From Stenotrophomonas rhizophila (GTDB taxonomy: Bacteria; Pseudomonadota; Gammaproteobacteria; Xanthomonadales; Xanthomonadaceae), in the NCBI RefSeq assembly GCF_003751305.1, contig NZ_RJKV01000001.1, positions 248,001 through 312,000 of the forward strand: a DNA stretch of 64,000 bases, written 5' to 3'. This document shows, piece after piece, positions 49,249 through 58,330 of the stretch. The notes under the pieces are model-generated. The model had not been told where the DNA came from. It ran no database searches and worked only from the letters and a program-made list of their open reading frames with translations. Position numbers and translations under genes: made by a program. Every line of letters begins with the position of its first letter. The first letter of the stretch is position 1.

Positions 49249-52158
49249 TCAGAAGCGCTGCTGATATTTCATGTACATGAAACGCCCGATGTCGTAGCCA
49301 CCGTAGTAGGAGAAGTTGGAGTTCGGCTGGCTGTACATGATCGGGCCGTACTTCTCGAACACGTTGTTGGCACCGACGGAGACGGTGGCATCCCAGGGCA
49401 GGTTGTAGCGGAACTGGACGTCGTGGAAGGTCACCGAGCCACGCTGGTTGTAGTCACGCGAGCCGGCGTACCACGGTGCCTGCACGCCCGGGTCGGAGCA
49501 TTCGTCCGGGCGGGTCTTCGCATTGAGGCAGCGTTCCTTGACGCCGGAGTAATAGCGCGCGGTCCAGCTCACCCCGAAGTCGCCCACGTCCCAGCCCAGG
49601 GTCAGGTTGGAGCGCACCCGGAATCCGCTGCCGATGCCGTTTCTCGGTTCGGGGGCCACGTCAGCGTCGTTGGTGGTGCGCTCCAGGTAGGAGCTGACAT
49701 AGGTGGTCGACCACCCGGTGGTCAACTTGCCGTAGTCCGTATCCAGATGGTGGCTCAGCTCCAGATCGTAGCCTTCCGTCTCCAGGAAGCCCGAGTTGCG
49801 CTTGCCGTACTTCAACGTGTCGACGATGCCGGTGACGGGGTCGCGGGTGAAGCCGGTGCAGCGAGACGCGATGCCCTGCTCATAGCAATCGCGCAGCATG
49901 TCGTTGGGGTGGTCACTGACGATGGTGTTGTCGATGCGGATCTTCCACCAGTCCAGTGCCACGTTGAGGTTGGGCACGAAGGTCGGGCTCCAGACCAGGC
50001 CCAGCGTACGGCTGGTCGAGGTCTCCGGCTGCAGGTCCGGGTTGGAGCCGTTGGTGAACGGCACCGGTGTTTGAGCGCTGCTGGAGGTGATCGGCACGCC
50101 ACCCTGGCGCAGCTGGCGGTAGGTGTCGGCGTTGGCGATGGCGGCAGCGCACCTTGCGCGGACCTCGGCACTGCTGGCCGAGGCGCCGTACACGGTATCG
50201 CAGGGATCGCGGTAGTTGGTGGTGAAGGTTTCCGAACCACCGCCATACAGATCGGAAATGGTCGGTGCGCGGAAGCCCTGCGCCCAGGTACCACGCACCA
50301 GCAGCTGATCGATCGGCTTCCACTTGAAGCCGAACTTGCTGTTGAGGGTGGTGCCGAAGGTGTTGTAGTCCGAGTGACGGGTGGCGGCGCTCAGGCTCAG
50401 CTCACGCGCACCGGGCAGGTCGGCCAGGATCGGCACGCTGAGCTCGAGGTAGGCCTCGTTCACTTTGTAGCCGCCGCCGGTCGGGCCGGCGGCCAGATTG
50501 GTGGTGGCGCCGCTCTGGGCCAGCGGATCGGGAATGAATTCACCGGCCTCCTTGCGGGTTTCCACGCCGAAGGCGAAGCCCAGATCGCCGGCTGGCAGCG
50601 TCATGACCGTACCGGCGATGCTGGCGAAGGCGTTGCGGGTGGTGGTCTTGCCGCGGGAGACTTCCGGCGGGAACAGATAGTCGATCAGCGCCTGATTGCC
50701 GGTCAGACCATTGGGGTCGTTTGAGCCGTACGGCACCAGCGGATTCCACGGCATGCAGCCGGCAATCGGCGCGCCAGGAACGCCGCATTCCACCTTGCCC
50801 GTGGCGTCGTTGTAGTAGGACGGGCCGACCGCGTTCTTGACGCGCTCCTTGTTGAGGTTGCCCGTGGCGTGCTGCAGCAGTTCGCTGCGGTTGTATTGAT
50901 AGCCCACTTCCCAATCGAAGTAGCGCTCGCCCACCTCGACGCTGCCTTCCAGCGCGGCCACGGCGCGCCAGGTGGTGAGGTCGCTGGTGCTCACCCGCGG
51001 CACTTCCCAGGTGCGGCGGTTCCACGCGATGTCGGTGGGCGTTTCATACCCGTGATGATTGCCGAAGGGATTGAACCAGCTGTCGGCCGACATCGGTCCG
51101 ATGCCTTCGGTAGAGGACTGCAGGGGATAGCCGGCGATCTGCCGGGTCGAGGAACGTTTGTTGTAGCCCAACTGGGTGGTCAGGCGGATGTCATCGGTCA
51201 GGTCCAGGCGGCCATCCAGGAACAGCGAATCCCGCTTGAGCGGCGAGATCAGGTGCATCTGTTCCTGCGCGTTGCTGAGGTCGCCGGTAAACGGGGTCAG
51301 ATCGCTGAGGTGATAGTTCGCCGGGTTGGTCGGATCGGTGCCCCGGTCCAGCGAATAGTTGCACCCCGCTGCGGCCGTGCAGCCCGGCCCCTTCAGGCCG
51401 TTGATCTGGCCCCATTGGCTGATCTGGGTCCAGCTGTCGCCCGGGTGGCGGGTGGTATTCGGGAACTGGCTGAACCAGCGATCACGTGCCCACACGCCCT
51501 TCTCTTCAGTGTGCTCGGCCGAGAAAGTCAGCGAGGCGCGGTCGTTGGACCAGCCGGCGATCACATCGACGCTGTTGCGCGCCCCATCGCCCTGGCTGTA
51601 CTGGCCGTAATAGACGTTGGCGGTGACGCCGTCGACGTTGCTGCGGGTGATGATGTTGATCACGCCGGCCATGGCATCGGAGCCGTAGATCGCCGAGGCA
51701 CCGTCCTTCAGTACTTCCATGCGTTCGATCGCCGAGACCGGCACGCTGGAGATGTCCTGGTAGCCGCTGGTGGCGATGCCCAGGCGCTTGCCGTTGATCA
51801 GCACCAGGGTGCGCTGCGCGCCCAGGTTGCGCATGTCGATATAGGTGCCGCCAGCGGTCTCGCCGGCACTGAGCACGTTGGATCGGCTCAATGCCGGGCT
51901 GCCGACGGCCGTCAGGTTCTGCAGGATGTCAGCGACCGAGCTGAAGCCCTGGCGCTCGATGTCGGCGCGGCTGATCGCCAGCACCGGCTGGGCGGATTCG
52001 ACATCGACCTGGCGGATGCGCGATCCGGTGATCTCGATGCGGTCCAGAGTGGTCGGGGTAGCGTCCTGGGCGAGGACAGTGGTGGAAGCCAGGCCAGCGG
52101 TGCCGGCCACCAGGGCAAGGCGGATCGCCTGCCCCAACGGGGTGGTGGATGAAGACAT
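49249..52158 (-). CDS. TonB-dependent receptor, 969 residues
   Basis: This large outer-membrane receptor has a signal peptide (MSSSTTPLGQAIRLALVAGTAGLASTTVLAQ), a TonB-box-like LDRIEITGSRIRQ, and a plug domain (about 55-170) with GGTYIDMRNLGAQRTLVLINGKR and ILKDGASAIYGSDAMAGVINI-type sequence (MEVLKDGASAIYG). The barrel carries several paired cysteines in loops (GPGCTAAAGC, VECGVPGAPIAGC, ERCLNAKTRPDEC) and ends QQRF with C-terminal Phe. This is the subgroup common in xanthomonads for peptide, sugar or polymer uptake; the ligand is unknown. It follows ppx by 229 bp on the same strand but has a palindrome and probably its own promoter. Confidence 0.9.
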   Translation of the reverse strand: MSSSTTPLGQAIRLALVAGTAGLASTTVLAQDATPTTLDRIEITGSRIRQVDVESAQPVLAISRADIERQGFSSVADILQNLTAVGSPALSRSNVLSAGETAGGTYIDMRNLGAQRTLVLINGKRLGIATSGYQDISSVPVSAIERMEVLKDGASAIYGSDAMAGVINIITRSNVDGVTANVYYGQYSQGDGARNSVDVIAGWSNDRASLTFSAEHTEEKGVWARDRWFSQFPNTTRHPGDSWTQISQWGQINGLKGPGCTAAAGCNYSLDRGTDPTNPANYHLSDLTPFTGDLSNAQEQMHLISPLKRDSLFLDGRLDLTDDIRLTTQLGYNKRSSTRQIAGYPLQSSTEGIGPMSADSWFNPFGNHHGYETPTDIAWNRRTWEVPRVSTSDLTTWRAVAALEGSVEVGERYFDWEVGYQYNRSELLQHATGNLNKERVKNAVGPSYYNDATGKVECGVPGAPIAGCMPWNPLVPYGSNDPNGLTGNQALIDYLFPPEVSRGKTTTRNAFASIAGTVMTLPAGDLGFAFGVETRKEAGEFIPDPLAQSGATTNLAAGPTGGGYKVNEAYLELSVPILADLPGARELSLSAATRHSDYNTFGTTLNSKFGFKWKPIDQLLVRGTWAQGFRAPTISDLYGGGSETFTTNYRDPCDTVYGASASSAEVRARCAAAIANADTYRQLRQGGVPITSSSAQTPVPFTNGSNPDLQPETSTSRTLGLVWSPTFVPNLNVALDWWKIRIDNTIVSDHPNDMLRDCYEQGIASRCTGFTRDPVTGIVDTLKYGKRNSGFLETEGYDLELSHHLDTDYGKLTTGWSTTYVSSYLERTTNDADVAPEPRNGIGSGFRVRSNLTLGWDVGDFGVSWTARYYSGVKERCLNAKTRPDECSDPGVQAPWYAGSRDYNQRGSVTFHDVQFRYNLPWDATVSVGANNVFEKYGPIMYSQPNSNFSYYGGYDIGRFMYMKYQQRF

Positions 52159-52290
52159 GATCGACTCTCTCTCTTATCGGAACGACGTCCAAGAGGTCGG
52201 CGGACCCAAGTGCCGCCTTCCTCAAAATCCAGCCGTGTGAAGGCCGGTATCCCGAGAGTAGATCGATTGGTTAAGTTTCCATGAGGGAGA

Positions 52291-52308
52291 TGTGAGGCTG
52301 TTCTCACA
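52291..52308 (-). promoter_or_regulatory. 18-bp palindrome upstream of the large TonB receptor
   Basis: TGTGAG-GCTGTT-CTCACA has perfect 6-bp arms. The TGTGA and TCACA halves equal those of Crp/Clp sites, but the spacing is 8 bases rather than 6. It lies 133-150 bp before the receptor start; a promoter-like TTAACC / GATACC pair (17-bp spacer) lies downstream of it on the minus strand. Confidence 0.5.
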
Positions 52309-52387
52309 AATAATTCACGGGTGCGCCGTTCTGCGAATTCAGCCGAGAAATTGCTGCAGAGGCACGCTACGAAACAGGCAAAAAGCG

Positions 52388-53914
52388 TCAGGCGACGAAG
52401 GGTCGGAACTGCACCCCCAGCCCCGCCATGCCCTCGGTTTCGCCGATGAGATCGGCGCGCAGCAGCGGACGCGCATCGATGTACGCCTGCGGAAGGATCA
52501 GCGAGAGACGTCCATCATCCGCGGTCAGTTCCAGTGCCGGCATCGGCGTGTCTTCATGCGCGCGGTTGAGCAGGACCGCCAGCCGAAGCAACGCGGTCAT
52601 GCGCCGTGCCGGCTGCAGCAGACGCTCGGGCAGCGCCTCGAAGGCGGACTTGGAGATGTTGCGGCGATGGCTGCGTACCAGCGCGGCGAGCAGCTGCTGT
52701 TCCTGCCGCGAGAAACCGGCGATGTCCGAGTTCTCCAGCACGTAGCTGCCATGCACGTGGTAGCCGCTGTGCGCGATCATCAGGCCGAGCTCGTGCAGGC
52801 GTGCGGACCAGCCGAGCATGCGGGCATCGTCCGGGTCCAGCTGCCAGCTTTCTTCCACCTGGGCGAGCAGGTACATCGCGGTATTTTCCACGCGATCGGC
52901 CTGCACGGTGTCGATGCCGTAGCGCTGGGTCAGTGCCGCGACCGACTCGTCGCGCAGGTCGTTCTCGCTGGCGCGGCCGAGGATGTCGTACAGGATGCCT
53001 TCGCGCATCGCCGCCTTGCTGACCAGCAGCTTCTGCAGCCCCAGCGCCTGGAAGGCGGCTTCGAGCACCAGGATGCCACCGGCGATGATCGGGCGGCGAT
53101 CGGCCGACAGGCCCGGCAGGTCGATGTCCTCGATGCGCTTGGCCTTGAGCAGTTCATCGCGCAGCTGCGGCAGGGCCTCGGCTGTGATCGCGCCCTTGCT
53201 CAGCTTCATCGTGGCGCAGATTTCGCTGATCGCCTTGTGCGTGCCCGACGAGCCCAGTGCTTCGTGCCAGCCCAACGCGCGGTACTTGTTGGCGAACTGC
53301 TGGAACTCCGCGCCGATCTCGGTCAGGGCGTCCTTCCAGCGCTTCTTGCTGAGCTTGCCGCCGGGGAAGAAACGCCGCGTACTGGCGATGCAGCCGGCCT
53401 GCAGGCTTTCGCGTTCCAGCGTCTGCATGCCCTGGCCGATGATGAATTCCGTCGAGCCGCCGCCGATGTCGATTACCAGCCGGCGCTGGTCCGCCTTGGG
53501 CGGTTGCGCATGGGCCACGCCCAAGTAGATCAGGCGCGCCTCTTCGCGGCCGCTGACCACTTCGATCGCATGGCCGAGCGCGGTTTCGGCCGGCATCAGG
53601 AAGGCCTGCGGCGAACGCAGCTGGCGGACGGTGTTGGTGGCCAGTGCACGCACCCGCACCGAGGGGATCGCCCGGATGCGCTGGCCGAACCGGGCCAGGC
53701 ATTCCAGCGCGCGCTGTCGGGCTTCGGCGGACAGGCCGCCTTTGCCATCCAGGCCATCGGCCATGCGCACGGTCTCGCGCAGGCGGTCGACCACCCGCAA
53801 CTGCCCGAGCGTGTATCGCGCGATGACCATGTGGAAGCTGTTCGATCCGAGGTCGATGGCGGCGAGCAGGTCGCCATCCTGCAAAGCGGGCGGAGTCGTG
53901 GAGGTATGCGGCAT
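52388..53914 (-). CDS. ppx: Exopolyphosphatase (Ppx/GppA family)
   Basis: Ppx removes terminal phosphates from polyphosphate; members may also hydrolyse pppGpp. The 508-residue product has the ASKHA phosphate loops AAIDLGSNSFHMVIAR (about 18-33) and VIDIGGGSTEFIIGQG, SGREEARLIYLGV with the catalytic Glu region, and a C-terminal HD-like helical domain (GWSARLHELGLMIAHSGYHVH). It lies 76 bp after ppk1 on the same strand, so polyphosphate synthesis and breakdown are encoded together. Confidence 0.93.
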   Translation of the reverse strand: MPHTSTTPPALQDGDLLAAIDLGSNSFHMVIARYTLGQLRVVDRLRETVRMADGLDGKGGLSAEARQRALECLARFGQRIRAIPSVRVRALATNTVRQLRSPQAFLMPAETALGHAIEVVSGREEARLIYLGVAHAQPPKADQRRLVIDIGGGSTEFIIGQGMQTLERESLQAGCIASTRRFFPGGKLSKKRWKDALTEIGAEFQQFANKYRALGWHEALGSSGTHKAISEICATMKLSKGAITAEALPQLRDELLKAKRIEDIDLPGLSADRRPIIAGGILVLEAAFQALGLQKLLVSKAAMREGILYDILGRASENDLRDESVAALTQRYGIDTVQADRVENTAMYLLAQVEESWQLDPDDARMLGWSARLHELGLMIAHSGYHVHGSYVLENSDIAGFSRQEQQLLAALVRSHRRNISKSAFEALPERLLQPARRMTALLRLAVLLNRAHEDTPMPALELTADDGRLSLILPQAYIDARPLLRADLIGETEGMAGLGVQFRPFVA

Positions 53915-53990
53915 GGGCGAATGTTAGCCGAAGGCAGGCCCCCCGCGTCACCGCACCGCCTTCACAGGGCATGCGACGCGGGGTCGCAGG

Positions 53991-56072
53991 CTACAGACCC
54001 TGCAGCAGCGCCATCTGCGCCGCGTGCGGCGGCTCGTCGTGCCCCGGCGTGCACTTGATGTAGCTGCCGTCGGCCTGCAGTTCCCAGGCGTTGAGGTTGT
54101 CGTCCAGGTAGTTCTGCAGCACGTCGCGGTAGACCTTGCGCGCCAGTTCCGGGTCCAGGATCGGGAAACAGGTCTCGACCCGGCGCAGCAGGTTGCGCTC
54201 CAGCCAGTCCGCGCTGGCGCAGAACAGTTCCGAGGCCCCATCGTTGCCGAACCAGTAGACCCGGCTGTGTTCCAAGAAGCGGCCGACGATCGAGCGCACC
54301 CGGATGGTGTCCGAGACACCGGGTACGCCGGGGCGCAGCGTGCAGGCGCCGCGCACGATCAGGTCGATCTGCACGCCCGCCTGCGACGCCGCGTACAGGG
54401 CCCGGATCATCTGCGGTTCGTTGAGGGCATTCATCTTGGCGATGATCCGCCCGGGACGACCACTGGCGGCCAGGCGCGTTTCGCGCTCGATCCGCTGCAG
54501 CAGACCCGGATGCAGGGTGAAGGGCGACTGCAGCAGGCGCTTGAGCTTCATCCGCGGGGCCAGCCCGGACAGCTGCTGGAACAACAGGTGCACATCGTTG
54601 CCGATGTCCGGATCGGCGGTGATCAGGCTCAGGTCGGTGTACGCCCGCGCGGTGCCGCTGTGATAGTTGCCGGTGCCCAGGTGCACGTAGCGGCGCAGCT
54701 TGCGGCCTTCGCGGCGCACGATCAGCAGCATCTTGGCGTGGGTCTTGAAACCGACCACACCGTAGACGACCTGCACGCCGGCTTCCTGCAGGCGGTCGGC
54801 CAGGCCGAGGTTGGCTTCTTCATCGAAGCGCGCACGCAGCTCGACCACGACGGTCACGTCCTTGCCGTTGCGAGCGGCCTGGATCAGCGCATCGACGATC
54901 AGCGAATCCTTGCCGGTGCGGTACAGGGTCTGCTTGATCGCCAGTACGTTCGGGTCGACCGCCGCCTGCTTGATCACATCCAGCACGGCGGTGAACGCAT
55001 CGAAAGGATGGTGCAGCAGCACGTCCCGCCGCGCGACGATCTCGAAGATGCCGTCGCTGTCGCGCAGCACGCGCGGGCTCAGCGAGGGGTACTTCAGGTC
55101 CGGCCGCTGGATCACGTCGTACAGCTGGACCACGCGGTTGAGATTGACCGGGCCGTCGATGCGGTAGACCGCGTTCTCGGTCAGCCCGAAGTTCTGCAGC
55201 AGGGTACGCACGATGTCGCGCGGGCAGTCCTGGGCGATCTCCAACCGCACGGCCGGGCGGTAGCCACGGTCGACCAGCTCGTCGCGCAGCGCCAGGGCCA
55301 GGTTCTCGACTTCTTCCTCGTCCACCACCAGTTCGGAATTGCGGGTCACGCGGAACTGATACGCGCCCTGGACTTCCATGCCCGGGAACATCTCATCGAC
55401 GAACGTGGACAGCACCGAGGACAGGAACACGAAGGTCTGCGGGCCGCCCAGTTTTTCCGGCAGCTGGATGATGCGCGGCAGCGAGCGCGGCGCGCGCACG
55501 ATCGCCAGATGGCCGGCACGGCCGAACGCATCGGTGCCTTTGAGCACCACCACGATGTTCAGCGATTTGTTGAGGATCTTCGGGAACGGGTGCGACGGAT
55601 CCAGGCCGAGCGGGGACAGCACCGGCATGATCTCGTTGCGGAAATAGGCCCGCAGCCAGCGCTTCTGGCGATGGTTCCAGGAGTGCCGGCCAAGCACATC
55701 GATGCCGGCCTCATGCAGTGCCGGGCGCAGGGTCTCGTTCCAGCAGCGGTACTGCTGGTCCACCAGTTGCGCGGCACGGTCGTGGATGGCGTTGAGGATC
55801 GCCTGTGGGGTCATGCCGTCCGGCGCGGGCGGCAGGCCGAATTCCTGCGCATGGCGCACTGCGGCGGCGCGGATCTCGAAGAATTCATCCAGGTTGGTGC
55901 AGGAGATGCACATGAAGCGCAGACGCTCCAGCAGCGGTACCTGCGGGTCCATCGCCTGGGCCAGCACGCGGAAGTTGAAATCCAGCTGCGACAGCTCGCG
56001 GTTGATGTACAGCGCCGGATCGCGCAGCGGATCGCCGTCCACAGGCACGGCGGCGGGAACAGGAGTGCTCAT
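53991..56072 (-). CDS. ppk1: Polyphosphate kinase 1
   Basis: PPK1 makes polyphosphate from ATP at the membrane. The 693-residue product starts with the PPK N domain (YINRELSQLDFNFRVLAQAMD), continues with the middle domain and has the phospholipase D-like catalytic half: VGFKTHAKMLLIVRREG contains the autophosphorylated His and HLGTGNYHSGTARAYTDLSL the second conserved His. The ATG overlaps the phoR stop as ATGA, showing tight coupling to the phosphate sensor gene. Confidence 0.95.
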   Translation of the reverse strand: MSTPVPAAVPVDGDPLRDPALYINRELSQLDFNFRVLAQAMDPQVPLLERLRFMCISCTNLDEFFEIRAAAVRHAQEFGLPPAPDGMTPQAILNAIHDRAAQLVDQQYRCWNETLRPALHEAGIDVLGRHSWNHRQKRWLRAYFRNEIMPVLSPLGLDPSHPFPKILNKSLNIVVVLKGTDAFGRAGHLAIVRAPRSLPRIIQLPEKLGGPQTFVFLSSVLSTFVDEMFPGMEVQGAYQFRVTRNSELVVDEEEVENLALALRDELVDRGYRPAVRLEIAQDCPRDIVRTLLQNFGLTENAVYRIDGPVNLNRVVQLYDVIQRPDLKYPSLSPRVLRDSDGIFEIVARRDVLLHHPFDAFTAVLDVIKQAAVDPNVLAIKQTLYRTGKDSLIVDALIQAARNGKDVTVVVELRARFDEEANLGLADRLQEAGVQVVYGVVGFKTHAKMLLIVRREGRKLRRYVHLGTGNYHSGTARAYTDLSLITADPDIGNDVHLLFQQLSGLAPRMKLKRLLQSPFTLHPGLLQRIERETRLAASGRPGRIIAKMNALNEPQMIRALYAASQAGVQIDLIVRGACTLRPGVPGVSDTIRVRSIVGRFLEHSRVYWFGNDGASELFCASADWLERNLLRRVETCFPILDPELARKVYRDVLQNYLDDNLNAWELQADGSYIKCTPGHDEPPHAAQMALLQGL

Positions 56073-57409
56073 GCGGAAAAGTCTTCAGAAGAAGGAAGGG
56101 AGACGACCTCGTTGCGCGCACGCACCTGGTCGGCATCGAAATGGCACGAGAACGTGCTGCCTTTGCCGACCTCGCTCTGGATCTCCAGGCGGGCATGGTG
56201 CAGGCCGAGAATATGCTTGACGATCGACAGCCCCAGCCCGGTACCGCCGCTCTCGCGCGAGCGGCTGCTGGAGACGCGGTAGAAGCGTTCGGTCAGGCGC
56301 GGCAGATGGTTGGCCGGAATGCCATAGCCGGTGTCGCGCACCGACAGCACCACGCCATCGCCTTCGCGCGCGAACTGCACTTCCACGCGGCCACCGGCCG
56401 GGGTGTAGCGCACCGCGTTGGTAACCAGGTTGGAGAACGCACTGTGCAGTTCCTTGTTGGAGCCCTGCAGATCCACGCCGGCGGTATCGATGATGCTGAT
56501 CTGGTGACGGCCCTGGCTGTGCGCTTCGGCCTCGCGGCGCAGTGTGGCCAGCATCGGCGTCATCGCCACGGCTTCGGCTTCGGTGTGTTCCTGCGATTCC
56601 AGCCGCGACAGGGTGAGCAGGTCTTCGACCAGCTGCGCCATGCGCTGGGATTGCTTGCGCATTTCCTCCAGCATCGGGCCGGTGCCGGGGAAGTCCTCCG
56701 GATCCATCATGTCCAGATAGCCGTGTACCACGGTCAGCGGCGTGCGCAGTTCATGCGAGACGTTGGCAACGAAGTCACGGCGTACCTGTTCCAGCCGCAG
56801 CAGCTTGCTGACATCGCGTGCGATCAGCAGCCAGTAGTCCGGTGAGTAGGGAATCAGGCGCAGGTTGAGGCGGATCGCCGGGTCGACCGGGGAGGGCACA
56901 TCCAGGATCGGTTCGGCATTGCGGCCACCGGCCAGCCAGTGCGCCAGCGGCATCGGCTGCAGGCGTTCAACCAGCGCTTCGCCCAGATCGCCGGGGTGGT
57001 GCAGGCCGAGCAGCGAGGTCGCCGCTTCGTTGAACCACTGCACGCGCTGGCTGTTGCGGTCGACCACGACCACGGCATCGGGCAGGGCGGCGGCCGCGGC
57101 GCGATAACTGCGCAGCATGTCCAGCAGGCGCCGCTTGCGCGTGCGCATTTCCCACTGGTTGCGGTAGAGCAGGCGGTCCAGCTCGTTCCATACACCGGTG
57201 CCGTCACCCATGTCCCAGCGATGTCGTGCAGTGAGGCCACGCAGCACCCGGCGCAGCCGCCAGTAATGCCAGGTCAGTGCGCCGATGGAGGCCAGTGCGA
57301 TGCACATCCAGACATGGCCGACCGCCAGGCCCAGCAAGCCGGCCGCGAGCAGCAGGGCGGCGAGGGTGGCCAGCGTTTTCAACCAGGCAGAACGGATGTG
57401 GCGGGGCAT
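56069..57409 (-). CDS. phoR: Phosphate regulon sensor histidine kinase PhoR
   Basis: PhoR senses phosphate limitation with the Pst/PhoU complex and phosphorylates PhoB. The 446-residue kinase has two N-terminal membrane helices (about 8-50), a PAS domain (AAAALPDAVVVVDRNSQRVQWFNEAA), the phospho-acceptor VSHELRTPLTVV, and ATPase boxes NLVTNAVRYTP, DTGYGIP and GGTGLGLSIV. It is 98 bp downstream of phoB and overlaps ppk1 by 4 bp. The short periplasmic region is typical of PhoR. Confidence 0.93.
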   Translation of the reverse strand: MPRHIRSAWLKTLATLAALLLAAGLLGLAVGHVWMCIALASIGALTWHYWRLRRVLRGLTARHRWDMGDGTGVWNELDRLLYRNQWEMRTRKRRLLDMLRSYRAAAAALPDAVVVVDRNSQRVQWFNEAATSLLGLHHPGDLGEALVERLQPMPLAHWLAGGRNAEPILDVPSPVDPAIRLNLRLIPYSPDYWLLIARDVSKLLRLEQVRRDFVANVSHELRTPLTVVHGYLDMMDPEDFPGTGPMLEEMRKQSQRMAQLVEDLLTLSRLESQEHTEAEAVAMTPMLATLRREAEAHSQGRHQISIIDTAGVDLQGSNKELHSAFSNLVTNAVRYTPAGGRVEVQFAREGDGVVLSVRDTGYGIPANHLPRLTERFYRVSSSRSRESGGTGLGLSIVKHILGLHHARLEIQSEVGKGSTFSCHFDADQVRARNEVVSLPSSEDFSA

Positions 57410-57507
57410 TGCGGTCTCGCAGAAAGTGCGGGCCTCGGAATCGATCCAAGGTTATAGCAGGAGTGGCCGGAACCGGGCATGCGCGCCCGGGACCGGCCCG
57501 ACGAGAC

Positions 57508-58197
57508 TCAGGTCGAGGTCGAGAACCGGTAACCGGCGCCGCGCACGGTCTGCACCATGTTCTCCGCAGCGAACGGCTCCAGCGTCTTGCGCAGGCGGCG
57601 GATGTGCACATCGATGGTGCGCTCCTCCACGTACACGCTGCCGCCCCACACGTGATCCAGCAGCTGGGCACGGGTATAGACGCGTTCGGGGTGGGTCATG
57701 AAGAAGTGCAGCAGGCGGTATTCGGTCGGACCGATCGGCACCGGCTGGTCGCCGGCGAAGACGCGGTGCGCGGCGCCATCGATGCGGATCGTACCGACCG
57801 CGACGCTGCCATCTTCGTCATCGTCGCGGGCGCGGCGCATGACCGCACGGATGCGGGCCAGCAGTTCGCGTGCCGAGAACGGCTTGACCACGTAGTCGTC
57901 CACACCGGCTTCCAGGCCACCGACGCGATCGTTTTCCTCGCCACGTGCGGTCAGCATGATGATCGGCACCTCGCGGGTGAGGGCTTCTTTGCGCCAGCGC
58001 CGGGCCAGGTCCAGGCCGCTGGTGCCCGGGAGCATCCAGTCCAGCAGGATCAGGTCCGGGACGCGATCGGCGATGGCGGTCTGTGCCTCGCGGGCGTCGC
58101 CAGCATGGATCGGGTCGTAGTCGCCCTTGCGCAGGGCAAAGGCGACCATTTCGCGGATCGCGGGTTCGTCATCGACGATCAGGATGCGTTTCTGCAC
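57508..58197 (-). CDS. phoB: Phosphate regulon response regulator PhoB
   Basis: The 229-residue OmpR-type regulator has a receiver domain with the acidic pocket Asp9/Asp10 (LIVDDEP), phospho-acceptor Asp53 (LLDWMLPG) and Lys in VVKPFSARELLARI, and a winged-helix DNA-binding domain (TEYRLLHFFMTHPERVYTRAQLLDHVWG...ERTIDVHIRRLRKTL). It activates genes with Pho boxes; one such box lies 55-72 bp before its own start, so autoregulation is likely. It heads phoB-phoR-ppk1-ppx. Confidence 0.95.
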   Translation of the reverse strand: MQKRILIVDDEPAIREMVAFALRKGDYDPIHAGDAREAQTAIADRVPDLILLDWMLPGTSGLDLARRWRKEALTREVPIIMLTARGEENDRVGGLEAGVDDYVVKPFSARELLARIRAVMRRARDDDEDGSVAVGTIRIDGAAHRVFAGDQPVPIGPTEYRLLHFFMTHPERVYTRAQLLDHVWGGSVYVEERTIDVHIRRLRKTLEPFAAENMVQTVRGAGYRFSTST

Positions 58198-58251
58198 GTG
58201 CCCACCGTATTGCTCATCAGATCGGGATTGAGCTCAGTAGACTACGGTTTC

Positions 58252-58269
58252 ATGACAGGTTTGTGACGA
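58252..58269 (-). promoter_or_regulatory. Pho box upstream of phoB
   Basis: On the minus strand the sequence reads TCGTCAC-AAAC-CTGTCAT (58269-58252): the second 7-mer is a perfect PhoB half-site, the first keeps GTCA, and the 4-base A-rich spacer is as expected. A -10-like TAGTCT follows at 58244-58239. Confidence 0.75.
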
Positions 58270-58330
58270 GGCGGCCGTTCCCGTCGGTCACCGCCATCTG
58301 GCGGTCATGAGCGGGTTGGCGCAGACCGCC

